From Ascoidea tarda (nom. inval.) (lineage: Eukaryota > Ascomycota > Saccharomycetes > Ascoideales > Ascoideaceae): 48,656 nt of DNA. Position 1 is the first letter of the stretch. Each line of letters opens with the position of its first letter. The stretch covers positions 1 through 48,656 of the forward strand of contig JAKTTS010000055.1 of assembly GCA_030560485.1 (NCBI GenBank). The letters are read 5' to 3'. Under the pieces are notes generated by a model, which had not been told where the DNA came from, did no database searches, and saw nothing but the letters and a program-made list of their open reading frames with translations. Position numbers and translations under genes: made by a program. Below are positions 19,506 to 29,838 of the stretch, piece after piece.

Positions 19506-20962
19506 TTATTTATTTAAGACATCGGCATCATATTTTTCCTTAAACCATTTAATAGAATCGTCTTTAGTGATCTTATGAGAAAGACCAACCTTGGCTTTGC
19601 AATGTTTCTTTCTGGCAACACGAAATCCAGGTCTGCCCATAACAACGTAGAAATCCATACCGTAAATTCCAATACTTGGGTCATATTTAATACCTAAATC
19701 AATATGTTCGTCAATACCAAATCCAAAGTTTCCAGTCTCTGAAAAATTCCTATTTCTTAATTGGTATTCTTTGACTTTTAATCCACGTTCCAAGATTTCT
19801 TCAGCTTTTGGACCTCTGATTGTGACATGGACTGCAATTTTTTCATTACGACGAATACCAAAGGTTCTAACTGTAAATCTAGCCTTGGATTGAACTGGGG
19901 TTTGACCAGACAATTGTTCCAAAACTTTAGAGGCTCTGGTTAATCTATCTCCTGATTCACCAACACAAATGTTTAAAACAAGTTTTTCAATCTTGAGATC
20001 TTTCATAGGATTTTGAGCTTTGGCTGACTATTCAAAACAAAAAAAATGGTTAATATTCAAATTCAAATCAAGTCTCCTGTATCTTGAAATATAATGAAAT
20101 ATAATAAAATGTAAAATATAATAGATTTCCTCAATAATTCAATAAAATGTTGCTCATTTCAATTGGTTTCTTTTGTCTGGGTTTAAAATCATTAGTGTAT
20201 GACCTAATAAATTACCAGTAATATGGTACTCTTATTATCTTTTTTAATATTCTTTATAATTCTAAATTCCATATCTTACTGCTTCATAATATATATATTT
20301 TTTCTCACATTATACTTGATTCATTGGTGGATACAAAAATGGTGACCAATTTTAATTAGAAAAAAAAAATATTATTCACTTTCTTTGTTCGATTTCTCTT
20401 CACATTTTATTCAACTGTATATATTGATGAATTCTTGAAAATATTAGATTAAATGCGCTTGATTATATACTGTAATCATAATTTTCATAAAAATGCCAAT
20501 TATTTGTACTTTAATTTAAAGTTTTTTTAAATCAACAAAAAAAAAATTCTTTAAAAACACAATATTTTAATTCAAAGTTATAAATTAATCAGTTTGAAAT
20601 ATTTATAATAACATTTTTTGTAAAACTGGTAATCTAATATCTATTATTCACCAATTGATAGTAAAAAAAATAAATAATTCTTGATTTTAATAAAAATTTA
20701 AACAATTCTAATTTTTTTTTTTGTTTATAGAACCGGAATTTTACAACTATGTCATTATTTTAGTTTTCTTTCGGTAGAGTTAAATATTTGATAATTATTT
20801 TAAAATCAATGTTTTAAAATAATAAAATTGTAATTATTTTTATCTTTATGACATATTAGATCTCTGATTCCATTATATCCCATTATATTTTATTATATTT
20901 TATACTCCATTATATTTAAATCAATTTCCAGGATGTGAGTTACTTGATAGCAAACATACCAT
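19506..20962 (-). CDS. RPL11: 60S ribosomal protein L11 (uL5), first exon is the ATG alone
   Basis: Part of the central protuberance of the large ribosomal subunit, carried there with 5S rRNA. Exon 2 (19506-20027) encodes [16 protein letters not shown] onward, with family stretches [49 protein letters not shown] and KYDADVLNK. It lacks an initiator in the right place: the inner Met would drop the conserved SAKAQNP. An ATG directly followed by a perfect donor GTATGT lies at 20960-20962. Joining it to the acceptor TTGAATAG (branch TATTAAC) gives 174 residues, the exact length of yeast Rpl11. The inferred intron is 932 nt (20028-20959). The donor choice is inference; the acceptor and protein are secure. 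Confidence 0.88.
20028..20959 (-). other. Inferred 932-nt intron of RPL11
   Basis: Very AT-rich. Donor GTATGT at 20959-20954, branch point TATTAAC about 22 nt before the acceptor TAG at 20030-20028. In this interval I saw no other ATG followed by a good donor. No C/D box pair on the minus strand, so no intronic snoRNA is evident. Confidence 0.65.
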
Positions 20963-21528
20963 ATTGAATATAATATATTATAATATTGATTTAATTTAAT
21001 ATTTTGATATATATAAAAATTATAAAATATAATCTTCAAACCAATAGATAGTTCAACTCTTTGTATTGCCCTTCTTTCCAAACAGGTTGGTGAGCTATTG
21101 GTTTTCAGTACAGTAAAATTTCAATAATTTTAAACTGGTGGAATCCATCCTGAGCTGAAAAATTACTTCCCGAAGTGAAAATTTGATACTGTATTTGGTA
21201 TGCTGCCACACAAATTATTGCATGAGCTGTTGCGAGCGCTGAACGTGACTCAGTTTGACACTTATAGCCCTTTATATATAGCCCTGATAATATTCATGTG
21301 AGTAAGTGCTTACAATCCATACAGGTGGGCTATATTTAAGTTTGTTCATATGCACTCTCTGTGTATTATACATATTGTGCGTCTGTTACATAAATTACTG
21401 GTTTTGGTGATTGGAGTAATTTCCTTAATAATTTGTTGTTTATTATATGTTGATGAAAAAAAAAAATATATTGCAATGTTTATAGATAATTGTTATAGAT
21501 GAAGATGGTATTTAATTATGTTTTTATA
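20963..21528. promoter_or_regulatory. RPL11 promoter with three TATAGCCC octamers
   Basis: Both flanking genes point left, so this is the RPL11 upstream region and the 3' flank of BDH1. TATAGCCC occurs at 21263-21270 and 21277-21284 and inverted (GGGCTATA) at 21327-21334, about 300-370 bp upstream of the ATG. Ribosomal protein genes of Candida-type yeasts use Tbf1, whose sites contain a GCCCTAA/TTAGGGC core; the copies here share AGCCC. No CACGTG is seen. Confidence 0.4.
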
Positions 21529-22743
21529 TTATTCCTTGACAGCGTCACCATTTTCGTTAATTTTTAATGGAGATATTAAGATTTTAATATGTTTGTCTTT
21601 GTTTTGGTATAATTCTTTAAAGCCACCTTCAACACCATTTTGAATTTCTACTTTTTTGGTGATTAGTTTTCTTAGTTTTTCTAACGGCATTTTACCTTTG
21701 TCCATTGCCTCGATAACACCAGCGAAATCTTCTACTGTATAGCACATTGAGCCAGTTATCTTTTTTTCACCGTTAGTGAAGTCCATTGGATAAAGATCTA
21801 TTGGTTTATGAGGCCAAATAGCCAAATTGACCAATTCACCTCTAGGTTTTAACACAGCTAAAGCAGTGTCAAAAGTTATTGGGAATCCCGAACAGTCAAA
21901 GGCTAAATCGAAACCAGCACCGTTGGGACTTAATTTTTTCAATTCTCTAACGGCTTCGTCGTTGTCTTTGTAGTCAAATGGGTTGAATGTCGTTGCACCT
22001 AGCAAAGCAGCTTGTTCTCTTCTGACCTTTGCAGGCTCAGAACAGACAATTAGAGAAGCGTCAAATGCTGAAGCAGCTAATATACAACCTAAACCGATAG
22101 CGCCCGCACCAACGACAACAGCGCTTGAGCCGGGTTTGAAAGTGTTGACTCTAACTGAATGGAAACTAACAGCCAATGGTTGGACTAAAGCAGCAACATC
22201 AAGAGGAATCCATTCGGGAACTTTGACAATATGATGAGCAGCAACGACAACGTATTCAGCTAAACCACCTGGATGAGCGCCTAATCCAAAAATAGCAGAA
22301 TCTTTGCAAATGTTTGTGTAACCCAAGTTGCATGATTCACATTCTTCGGAACCATGAGGAGATGATTTATTGACTAATGAATTGGGAAATCTTTTCTTAT
22401 CCTTACAATAAATAGTTGGTTCACAGACCACATTGTCACCAACAGATAAATCGTCTCTGATATTTTTAACGTTTGGACCAAGTTCGACAATTTCACCACT
22501 TAATTCATGGCCCATAGTTTGTGGTAATTTGATACCGGTCATTGGATGGCCAGTTTTCTCATCAATTTTGGTGAAAAAAACAGGACCTTTGATATACTCT
22601 AGTAAGTCAGTACCACAAATTCCACACCAGTGAACTTTTATCATCACTTCATCAGGATCATTGATCACTGGTATAGGAATTTCAGTAGAGTATCTCAAAT
22701 CGTTTTTACCGTAGTATAATAGACCTTTCATAGTATCAGACAT
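21529..22743 (-). CDS. BDH1: (R,R)-butanediol dehydrogenase-like zinc alcohol dehydrogenase, cytosolic copy
   Basis: Medium-chain zinc dehydrogenase, 404 residues. Bdh1 interconverts acetoin and 2,3-butanediol with NAD(H). Catalytic zinc ligands are seen in WCGICGTDLLEY and GHELSGE; the Rossmann motif is VVGAGAIGLGCIL (about 210). The structural-zinc lobe reads EECESCNLGYTNIC: it has three of the four cysteines of the usual C-x2-C-x2-C-x7-C set (the first is replaced by Gly/Ser), unlike the second copy in this window, which has all four. It begins MSDTMKGLLYYGK, without targeting sequence, so it should be cytosolic. The BDH1/BDH2 choice is by family only. Upstream lies the GC-rich island with a strong hairpin. 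Confidence 0.9.
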   Translation of the reverse strand: MSDTMKGLLYYGKNDLRYSTEIPIPVINDPDEVMIKVHWCGICGTDLLEYIKGPVFFTKIDEKTGHPMTGIKLPQTMGHELSGEIVELGPNVKNIRDDLSVGDNVVCEPTIYCKDKKRFPNSLVNKSSPHGSEECESCNLGYTNICKDSAIFGLGAHPGGLAEYVVVAAHHIVKVPEWIPLDVAALVQPLAVSFHSVRVNTFKPGSSAVVVGAGAIGLGCILAASAFDASLIVCSEPAKVRREQAALLGATTFNPFDYKDNDEAVRELKKLSPNGAGFDLAFDCSGFPITFDTALAVLKPRGELVNLAIWPHKPIDLYPMDFTNGEKKITGSMCYTVEDFAGVIEAMDKGKMPLEKLRKLITKKVEIQNGVEGGFKELYQNKDKHIKILISPLKINENGDAVKE

Positions 22744-24015
22744 CTTCAGCTAAATAAATTAATAGATTAAACAATCTGTATGAATTGATTGATATAGATA
22801 AATATTGATTGCTATAAAGTGCTGTTAATTGATCTTGATGATTAATAACTGAGGATGTGCTAACTAAACATACCAGCTGAGAAGTAGAAAACAGTGGGTA
22901 TTAAATATCTTTTCCAAGCTTTTTTATGGTTGAATGTCTATCTTTGCTCAAACAGCACAGAAAACCACTAGGGTGGGTGTGGTAGGGAGACAAAACACTG
23001 TGCAAAGCTCTCTCTCCCGCGTCCAGCATCTCGCGCACCCACCAGAATTGCACCTTGTTCTTATCAGGATTTTACTGTATTTTTTAAAGCAGCACAAAAT
23101 AGCATCTCTCTATCGTCTCAGTTTCATGAGGTGACGCACACACCCAAACGCACTAAATCCCAGCACATCCTCCAAATGACCCCAGCAAGATGCGGAACTC
23201 TAAGGGGCACCGAGATACCAGCCCACGGTGGGGGTCCGTGCATGCTCCGTGTGCGTTCCGTGAAGGACTTTCTCTGGGCTCCGGTGACGGCGCTTTGTCG
23301 ACAGAACATCGCCAAACGCAGGATTGCGTGATACTGTGCAGTATTGTACATACATGCGGATACAGGCGCAATCCCATTGAACCCAGACATGTGGCTCTCT
23401 CCAGCAAAGGTCTCAAAATGAAGCACATTTCTAGCAATATTTTTAGAGTATTTCTCATTCTATTCCAACCAATTTCCAAGGGCTGCTATAAAAGAACAAT
23501 CAAATCCGTTCAGGCTGATATAGATGCTCACTGTTGTTATTTCTGCTGAAATCACTCATCCAATATACCCCTCCAGTCTCAAAGCCCCCTTGATGATCAT
23601 ACCTAGGTATCTATTGATACCTCGTCAAACTTTGAGAAGATATTCTATTTGAACAATAGTGTTCCTGTCTGAGCATTAGTATAGACATGTTTATTATTTT
23701 GACAACCAAATACTAAATGCTGTTGGATGAAGTCAACTGCTAGTTGAGGTCTTTCCAAACAATTTACAACAGATAATAGGGCGATCTTGTTCACCGATCC
23801 AAAAATAAGTCTCTCTTTAATAAACATGAATGATTTCAAATTTGAAAATTTTTCTGCACTTATTAATCCCTTTTTTATTTAAATCAAAAAAAAATATAAG
23901 ACGCTAACCCCTGAAGATTTTAATTTCACTTTTATTCCAATCTTCTCACATTCAATATCACAGAGTGGGTGCTATTTTTTGTGTTGGTGATCTTTAGACC
24001 AGACATCTCTTAATC
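22744..24015. other. Spacer with GC-rich island (about 22970-23420)
   Basis: Divergent spacer: BDH1 promoter on the left, promoter of the LRR protein gene on the right. The middle 450 bp is markedly GC-rich in an AT-rich region. The longest frame in it (23190-23549) has no homology I know and changes composition at the island edge. The island could be a promoter or a structured RNA. Confidence 0.5.
22972..23043. other. Strong inverted repeat / hairpin in GC-rich island
   Basis: The outer arm GGTGGGTGTG (22972-22981) pairs with CGCACCCACC (23034-23043) over ten bases with one G-U pair. The inner arm GGGAGA (22985-22990) pairs with TCTCCC (23013-23018). Together they make a 72-nt stem-loop with an asymmetric internal loop. 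No protein is encoded across it. Confidence 0.6.
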
Positions 24016-26436
24016 ATGAATTATATCCTAAACCTTCTACCTTATTATGTTATTCAACCTATCTTCACTAACTTGCCACTAGACGTAATCTATCTATTTA
24101 CTTTATCTGATTCTAGTTCTCTCGCTCATACTTCCAGAAATATATTATTCAGTTCAGTTATAATCAAAAACTATTTCCATTCTCCGTTTTATGATGATTA
24201 TCTACAAAAAAATACCATTAGCAAAAAAGTTAACTATTTAATTTGCGACAAATATGAAGTTCCTCATATAAATAATAATCTTCATTTTTGGGATCAAACC
24301 TCAGTTTTAATCTTGAATCTCAACGACGTTTTATTATTCAAAAAGGAGCTATCAACATACACAAAATTTTTAAAAGTCAATTTAAGAATTCATCAACATT
24401 CAAATATTCTACCAAGAGACCTTCACAACACATCTTTTAACAATCATATTCTCTTTGCCTTTAATTGCTTTAAAAATCTATTATCTCTCAATTTGAATTT
24501 AGATCTTAATACCGAATTTACTACATTTGATTCTGATTCTGATTCTGAATCTGAACCTGAATCTGATTTTGATTTTGATAATCAAACCAAATCAACCAAA
24601 ATTTTCAAATCATACCTGTTTCCAATATTAAAACTACTTCAATCATCACACACTACTTTAATCAATTTTAAAGTGACATATTTTGATCCAAAGAGAAAAT
24701 TTAATTTTCCGGACATTCCATTCCATCAGATATTTAATACTTCAATCTCTCAAATATTAAATTTAAACTACTTGTCAATAATGTATCAAAAATTAGGCAA
24801 AATTGAAAACTTCTTCAATAATAATAACAGTATAAAACACAAACTTTTCACAAAAAACTTAACTTATTTAAATATGTCCAGAAATAGAATAACTAAAATT
24901 GACAACCTATCAAACTTGACTAATCTAGAATTCTTGAATTTATCTCAAAACAGAATATATAAAATCAATAAAAATATATCACATTTAATCAATCTAACAA
25001 ATATTGATCTCAGTCGGAATTCAATAAAAAGTATAGAAAATCTAGATTATTTATATAACTTGACTCATTTAAACTTATCATGCAATGATATTACTGAAAT
25101 CAAAAATTTGGATAATTTAACAAATTTAACCTACTTAGACCTAAAAAAAAACAAAATTGAATCAATCAATAATTTAAATGGTTTAACCAACTTATCTCAT
25201 CTCAATTTGAAAAGTAATAAAATAGAAAGAATTCGTCATTTAATGGATTTGATTAATCTAAACTATCTTGATTTAGGTGACAACAAAATTGAACTTATTG
25301 AACACTTAAATCCTCTAAAAAATTTAATATACTTAAATCTTTCAGAAAATCTTATCACATCTATTGATGATATTGGTGGATTGACATTACCCAATCTCAA
25401 AACATTGAATTTATCATGGAATAATTTAACCGGTTTCGCTTATAGATTTCCCTTTAAATTTAATTTACAACAATTAGAGAATTTAATTCTTCGACACAAT
25501 AAAATTCTCTTTGTTGATTTAACTCATTTAGATAATTTAAAATTCATAGATTTATCATTTAATGATTTTTCCAAAGAAGCTTTTTTTGAACAAGTTTCAA
25601 TCAAATATAATGTCAACAATAACAAGCTAATTAAAATTATATGTTCGGTTAATTTATTTGATATTATTCAAATAAGAAAAACCAATACACATTTTAATGA
25701 GTTAAAATATTTGGATTTAAGTTCCAACTTTTTGAAAAACTTTGAAGTGGAGGAAAATTGTTTGACAAATTTAGAAGTATTGATATTAAACAATAATAAG
25801 CTTGAAACAATTAAAATTAAAAGTGGCAGAGAAAATAGAGATGTTAATTTTTTTCAACAATTGATTCAACTCAATAAGAAAAACTATCCATTGAAAAATT
25901 TGAAAAAACTATGCCTTTGTAATAATTCAATTAAAGATGGAACCTGGATTAGGAACTTATCAAGCAATTTAGAGGAAATTGATTTATCATTAAATTTATT
26001 GGAAGGAATACCGAGGTTTGGGAAATCCATTACATATGGAGATAATGGATTTAAAAAATTGAAAAGACTAGAAATGAGACAATGTTCTATTAAAAAAATG
26101 GAAAATTTAAGTGGTTTAAAAAATTTGAAAATTTTAAATTTAAAAGACAATCAAATTAAAAAAATCGAAGGAATAGAGAATTTGTCAAAATTAAGTCATT
26201 TGGATTTGCAATCTAATAATGTCTCACATTTGAGGAAATTTAATGTTAATAAATTAAATTTCTTTCTTCTCATTGATCTTTACAATAATAACATTGAAAA
26301 ATTTAGTTCGGATAATTTTTTTAATTCATTAGATAATGTTTTTATTAAGTGCCAAAAGTTGGAAATGATTAAGAATCATGAAAAATACAGCGAGTTGGAA
26401 AAACATTTGGTTGGGCTAAATGTGAATATTACTTAG
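24016..26436 (+). CDS. Large leucine-rich-repeat protein with F-box-like N terminus
   Basis: 806 residues. The start (LPYYVIQPIFTNLPLDVIYLFTLSD, here split over about residues 8-33) has the spacing of a weak F-box: LP, then an I-F, then L-x-D-x-x-x-L. About 171-195 is an acidic Asp/Ser/Glu/Phe tract. From about 280 to 775 there are some 18-20 leucine-rich repeats. The first run is of SDS22 type, 22 residues each, pattern NLTNLxxLNLSxNxIxxIxN; later ones are irregular. The repeats form a curved binding surface. If the F-box is real, the protein would pick substrates for an SCF ubiquitin ligase. Candida-group yeasts have expanded families of such LRR proteins. No transmembrane or signal segment is seen. 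Exact function unknown. Confidence 0.85.
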   Translation: MNYILNLLPYYVIQPIFTNLPLDVIYLFTLSDSSSLAHTSRNILFSSVIIKNYFHSPFYDDYLQKNTISKKVNYLICDKYEVPHINNNLHFWDQTSVLILNLNDVLLFKKELSTYTKFLKVNLRIHQHSNILPRDLHNTSFNNHILFAFNCFKNLLSLNLNLDLNTEFTTFDSDSDSESEPESDFDFDNQTKSTKIFKSYLFPILKLLQSSHTTLINFKVTYFDPKRKFNFPDIPFHQIFNTSISQILNLNYLSIMYQKLGKIENFFNNNNSIKHKLFTKNLTYLNMSRNRITKIDNLSNLTNLEFLNLSQNRIYKINKNISHLINLTNIDLSRNSIKSIENLDYLYNLTHLNLSCNDITEIKNLDNLTNLTYLDLKKNKIESINNLNGLTNLSHLNLKSNKIERIRHLMDLINLNYLDLGDNKIELIEHLNPLKNLIYLNLSENLITSIDDIGGLTLPNLKTLNLSWNNLTGFAYRFPFKFNLQQLENLILRHNKILFVDLTHLDNLKFIDLSFNDFSKEAFFEQVSIKYNVNNNKLIKIICSVNLFDIIQIRKTNTHFNELKYLDLSSNFLKNFEVEENCLTNLEVLILNNNKLETIKIKSGRENRDVNFFQQLIQLNKKNYPLKNLKKLCLCNNSIKDGTWIRNLSSNLEEIDLSLNLLEGIPRFGKSITYGDNGFKKLKRLEMRQCSIKKMENLSGLKNLKILNLKDNQIKKIEGIENLSKLSHLDLQSNNVSHLRKFNVNKLNFFLLIDLYNNNIEKFSSDNFFNSLDNVFIKCQKLEMIKNHEKYSELEKHLVGLNVNIT

Positions 26437-28377
26437 ATAATAAATATAGTTGTAATAATATTTCATTTTAAAATTTATTAGCTAATTTGATTAATTTGAT
26501 TATGGGTACGAATATAGCAATTTCCTGATTAGTTAAAGAATATAAGCAAACGGAGAAATGGAAGGAGATTTTAAGTTGGATTTTACACAAATTGGTAAGG
26601 AATCAAGAGAAAAATTATCCGTTTGATAATTAATATATAAACCAAGACAATCCTCAACAAGATGAATCGTGGATAGATGCTGTGTTGATAGCAGATCGAT
26701 AGTACATTGACAGTACATTGACAGTGTATTCTTGCTTTTATTTTTATTGTTTTCATCAATGAGGTTTTCATCAATTGTATCAATTATCTAATGTTAGATT
26801 CATCACAATAATGAAGTAGAAGTTCGGGAGATTTACAGGATTTCAACATATAATAGTCACAAGATTGAATTGGTTATCAATTCATATAATCCATATCATA
26901 TCTACTGTTATTCTATTGCCATCACCATTAGGGTTACTGGTATCAATATCTTAGGATCTCCGAATATCACAAACACATTTGGATTACAATCAGTCAAAAC
27001 TAACTTACAATTTCCAGCTCCACCACCAATTTCTTTATGACTCTCTCCATGACTGTTTTAGTGACTGGCAACATAACAAATTAGTCACTTCAAAGCACCA
27101 GATACACAGCCAGATAGAGATTTGGTGATGCTCACCACACAAAGATCTGGCAACACAACCCACAGCTGTTTCCCAACCAAAAGACATCACCATACTCCTC
27201 TCTTCTCTCCTCCTATGCCTATCTTGCTGAAGTTCCAAACCTTCACCACTGCTCCTAAAATGCTTCTAAAATGCTCCCAACATGCCTCAAAACCACCACG
27301 CGTCGCAATTCCAGGGCGGATCGGTGGTCCGGCGCCATTTCGGTTGCTCATCATGGTCCCGCCGCCGTTTTGTATCGAAAGAGGCAATATTCTCTAACAC
27401 ATCCGGCCTGTTTCGGCTATTTTCGGTCTAGATCTGCATTCCGGCTCAGGGGGTTTCGCCCGAATTAACCGTATGCGTTCTCCTAACTTCGCGCTCGCTT
27501 TTATCTTATCTCCAATCTGCTCTGTGGTTTCACCTCTGTTGGTATCAGTTGTATTGGTGGTGCTGGTGGTGTTGATGTTAACATTTTAATATTTATTTGC
27601 TTCAAAGTCTATTTTTTCTTCTGTGCTTAATGTGTTTGACAGATTTCACTTGCAAGTTCCTAATTTTTCACTTCGAACTATGGTTTCAGATTCTATCAGC
27701 TGGTTTCAATATCTGAAAAATTTCTCAAGAAAATCCTAAAAGAAATCTTAAAGGAAATTGATCTAACATGCAATTTGGTATATTGTTAACTATTTTGGGC
27801 CTTCATTTGGCTGATGTTACGAATGTTATTTTGTGTTTACTGACTTTTAAGCGAATTTTTTTACAAATCTCCCAAATTTAACCACATTTTTTTTTCATTA
27901 AAGATAACCTATGGCTCTTGGTCTATCAGACTATGGGATTATGAATGTATGAATAAAAATAGCGATAGTGATATTTGCAATCAATAACCGAGAGGGAAAT
28001 CAACAATTGATTAAATTTTAAATAAATCTTAAAAAAAAACAACATCAAATTGTCAATTATTTTATTGAAATTCTAGCAATTCTATTCATTCTATTATTTT
28101 CCAACTAATTTAATTTGCTTTCCTGATTTAATTTGTATTTGGCTTAGCTCAAAACAATAATATAATGATGTTTATTGCTCTATAAATAGTTCGAATTTTG
28201 TCCTTTGCCTTTTCATTTATCCATTTTCTTTTTATCTGCGTTTGTCTATCATAAATTGTCTTATCTTTATCTTTATCTTTCTATTCTATATTTTGCAATT
28301 TTCCACTATATTATATTATATTATATCTTATTATATTTTATCACATCACATCATTCAATTGATTAATATTTATAATC
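26437..28377. other. 1.9 kb gene-free stretch with GC-rich, CGG-rich island
   Basis: Upstream region of the second BDH gene. An island at about 27030-27500 is GC-rich, with many CGG/CCG triplets, including CGGATCGGTGGTCCG at 27317-27331, which contains CGG-N9-CCG and CGG-N4-CCG spacings. Such triplets are half-sites for Zn2Cys6 regulators. The overlapping short frames look accidental. Confidence 0.45.
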
Positions 28378-29838
28378 ATGCTAACTCAGTCTATTCCTTT
28401 GGCCATTTCAAAAACTTTCACTAATGCTTCATTAAATGAAGTATCAAGATTGGTTACTTATAATTCAATCAATTCATTATTTTCATACTCTAAACACTAT
28501 CTCAATTCAAATTATAAATCATTTAACTATAACCGCCGTTTATATTCATCTGAAACAAAACCTCTCTCTTATGCTACTGTTCTTAATAACAATAACAATG
28601 CTAACAGCATCATTGATCAAAAATTAGCCAAAAATGGCAATACCATGAAGGGTTTGTTATACTATGGCAAAGACGATTTAAGATTCTCAAATAAAATTCC
28701 AATTCCTCAAATTAAACACCCAGAAGAAGTTTTAATAAAAGTTCATTGGTGTGGAATTTGTGGTACTGATTTATTGGAATATTCAAAGGGTCCTGTATTT
28801 TTCAGCAAATGTGGTCATCAACATGGTCATCCTATTAGTGGTAAAAAATTACCACAAACTATGGGCCATGAATTAAGTGGTGAAATTGTTCAAATGGGTT
28901 CAAGTGTTCATAATATCAGAAGTGACTTGAAAAAGGGTGATTTAGTTGTAGTTGAACCCACAAACTATTGTAGGGATATATCAAGATTTGAATTGGAAAA
29001 CAATCATCAACACAGTCCATGTATGGAATGTGAGGCTTGTAAACTAGGTCTAACCAATTTATGTGAACATAATGGGTTATTTGGTTTGGGTGTTCACGAT
29101 GGTGGTTTGGCCGAATATATTGTCGTTGGTGCTCATCATATTGTCAAAGTTCCAGATTTTGTTCCAAATGATTGTGCCGCTTTAGTTCAACCATTGGCCG
29201 TAAGTTGGCATGCTGTTAGAGTTAACGACTTCAGACCTGGCTCAACTGCCATTGTAATTGGTGCTGGCGCCATTGGATTAGGCTGTATTTTGTCTGCTAA
29301 TGCCTTTGATTCATCTTTAGTGGTTTGTTCAGAACCCGCCAAAGTTAGAAGAGAACAAGCTGAATCCTTAGGTGCTGTTGCATTTAATCCAATGGAATTC
29401 AAAAATAACTTGGAAGCTATTAAAGAACTCAAAAAATTGACTCCAGATCAAGCAGGCTTTGATTTTGCCTTTGATTGTTCAGGCAATGCTATAACATTTG
29501 ACACTGCTTTAAAAGTGTTAAAACCAAGAGGCACTTTGGTTAACCTTGCCATTTGGCCAGACAAGCCAATCAACTTTTTTCCTATGGATATGACCAGTGG
29601 CGAAAAGAGAGTCACTGGTTCAATGTGCTATACAATCGAAGATTTCGAAGGTATAATCGATGCAATGTCAACTGGCAAAATCTTCAAAGATCATTTGAAA
29701 ACTTTAATTACTAAAAAAGTGGAAATCGAGAATGGTATCAATGGAGGATTTCATGAATTGATTGAAAATAAAGATAAACACATCAAAATTTTAATAACCC
29801 CTATGAAAATCAACGAAGATGGTGAAGCAGTTGATTAA
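28378..29838 (+). CDS. BDH2: Butanediol dehydrogenase paralogue with mitochondrial presequence
   Basis: 486 residues: a 89-residue N-terminal extension plus a zinc dehydrogenase closely similar to BDH1 of this window (both read MKGLLYYGK-DLR and WCGICGTDLLEY). The extension lacks acidic residues except one Glu for its first ~57 residues and ends NRRLYSSE, an R-type mitochondrial processing site, followed by an Asn-rich linker. Catalytic motifs are intact: GHELSGE, all four structural-zinc cysteines (CMECEACKLGLTNLC), NAD motif VIGAGAIGLG. It should therefore be an active enzyme sent to mitochondria. A second in-frame ATG at 28645 begins exactly where the cytosolic paralogue does, so dual targeting by a downstream start is possible. 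The symbol is a family guess. Confidence 0.85.
   Translation: MLTQSIPLAISKTFTNASLNEVSRLVTYNSINSLFSYSKHYLNSNYKSFNYNRRLYSSETKPLSYATVLNNNNNANSIIDQKLAKNGNTMKGLLYYGKDDLRFSNKIPIPQIKHPEEVLIKVHWCGICGTDLLEYSKGPVFFSKCGHQHGHPISGKKLPQTMGHELSGEIVQMGSSVHNIRSDLKKGDLVVVEPTNYCRDISRFELENNHQHSPCMECEACKLGLTNLCEHNGLFGLGVHDGGLAEYIVVGAHHIVKVPDFVPNDCAALVQPLAVSWHAVRVNDFRPGSTAIVIGAGAIGLGCILSANAFDSSLVVCSEPAKVRREQAESLGAVAFNPMEFKNNLEAIKELKKLTPDQAGFDFAFDCSGNAITFDTALKVLKPRGTLVNLAIWPDKPINFFPMDMTSGEKRVTGSMCYTIEDFEGIIDAMSTGKIFKDHLKTLITKKVEIENGINGGFHELIENKDKHIKILITPMKINEDGEAVD

Noticed and set aside
23190-23549. 119-codon plus-strand frame in the GC-rich island
   Set aside because: No recognisable motif, odd composition (Arg/Gly/His/Cys-rich, then abruptly different), and GC-rich DNA has fewer stops by chance. 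Treated as non-coding.
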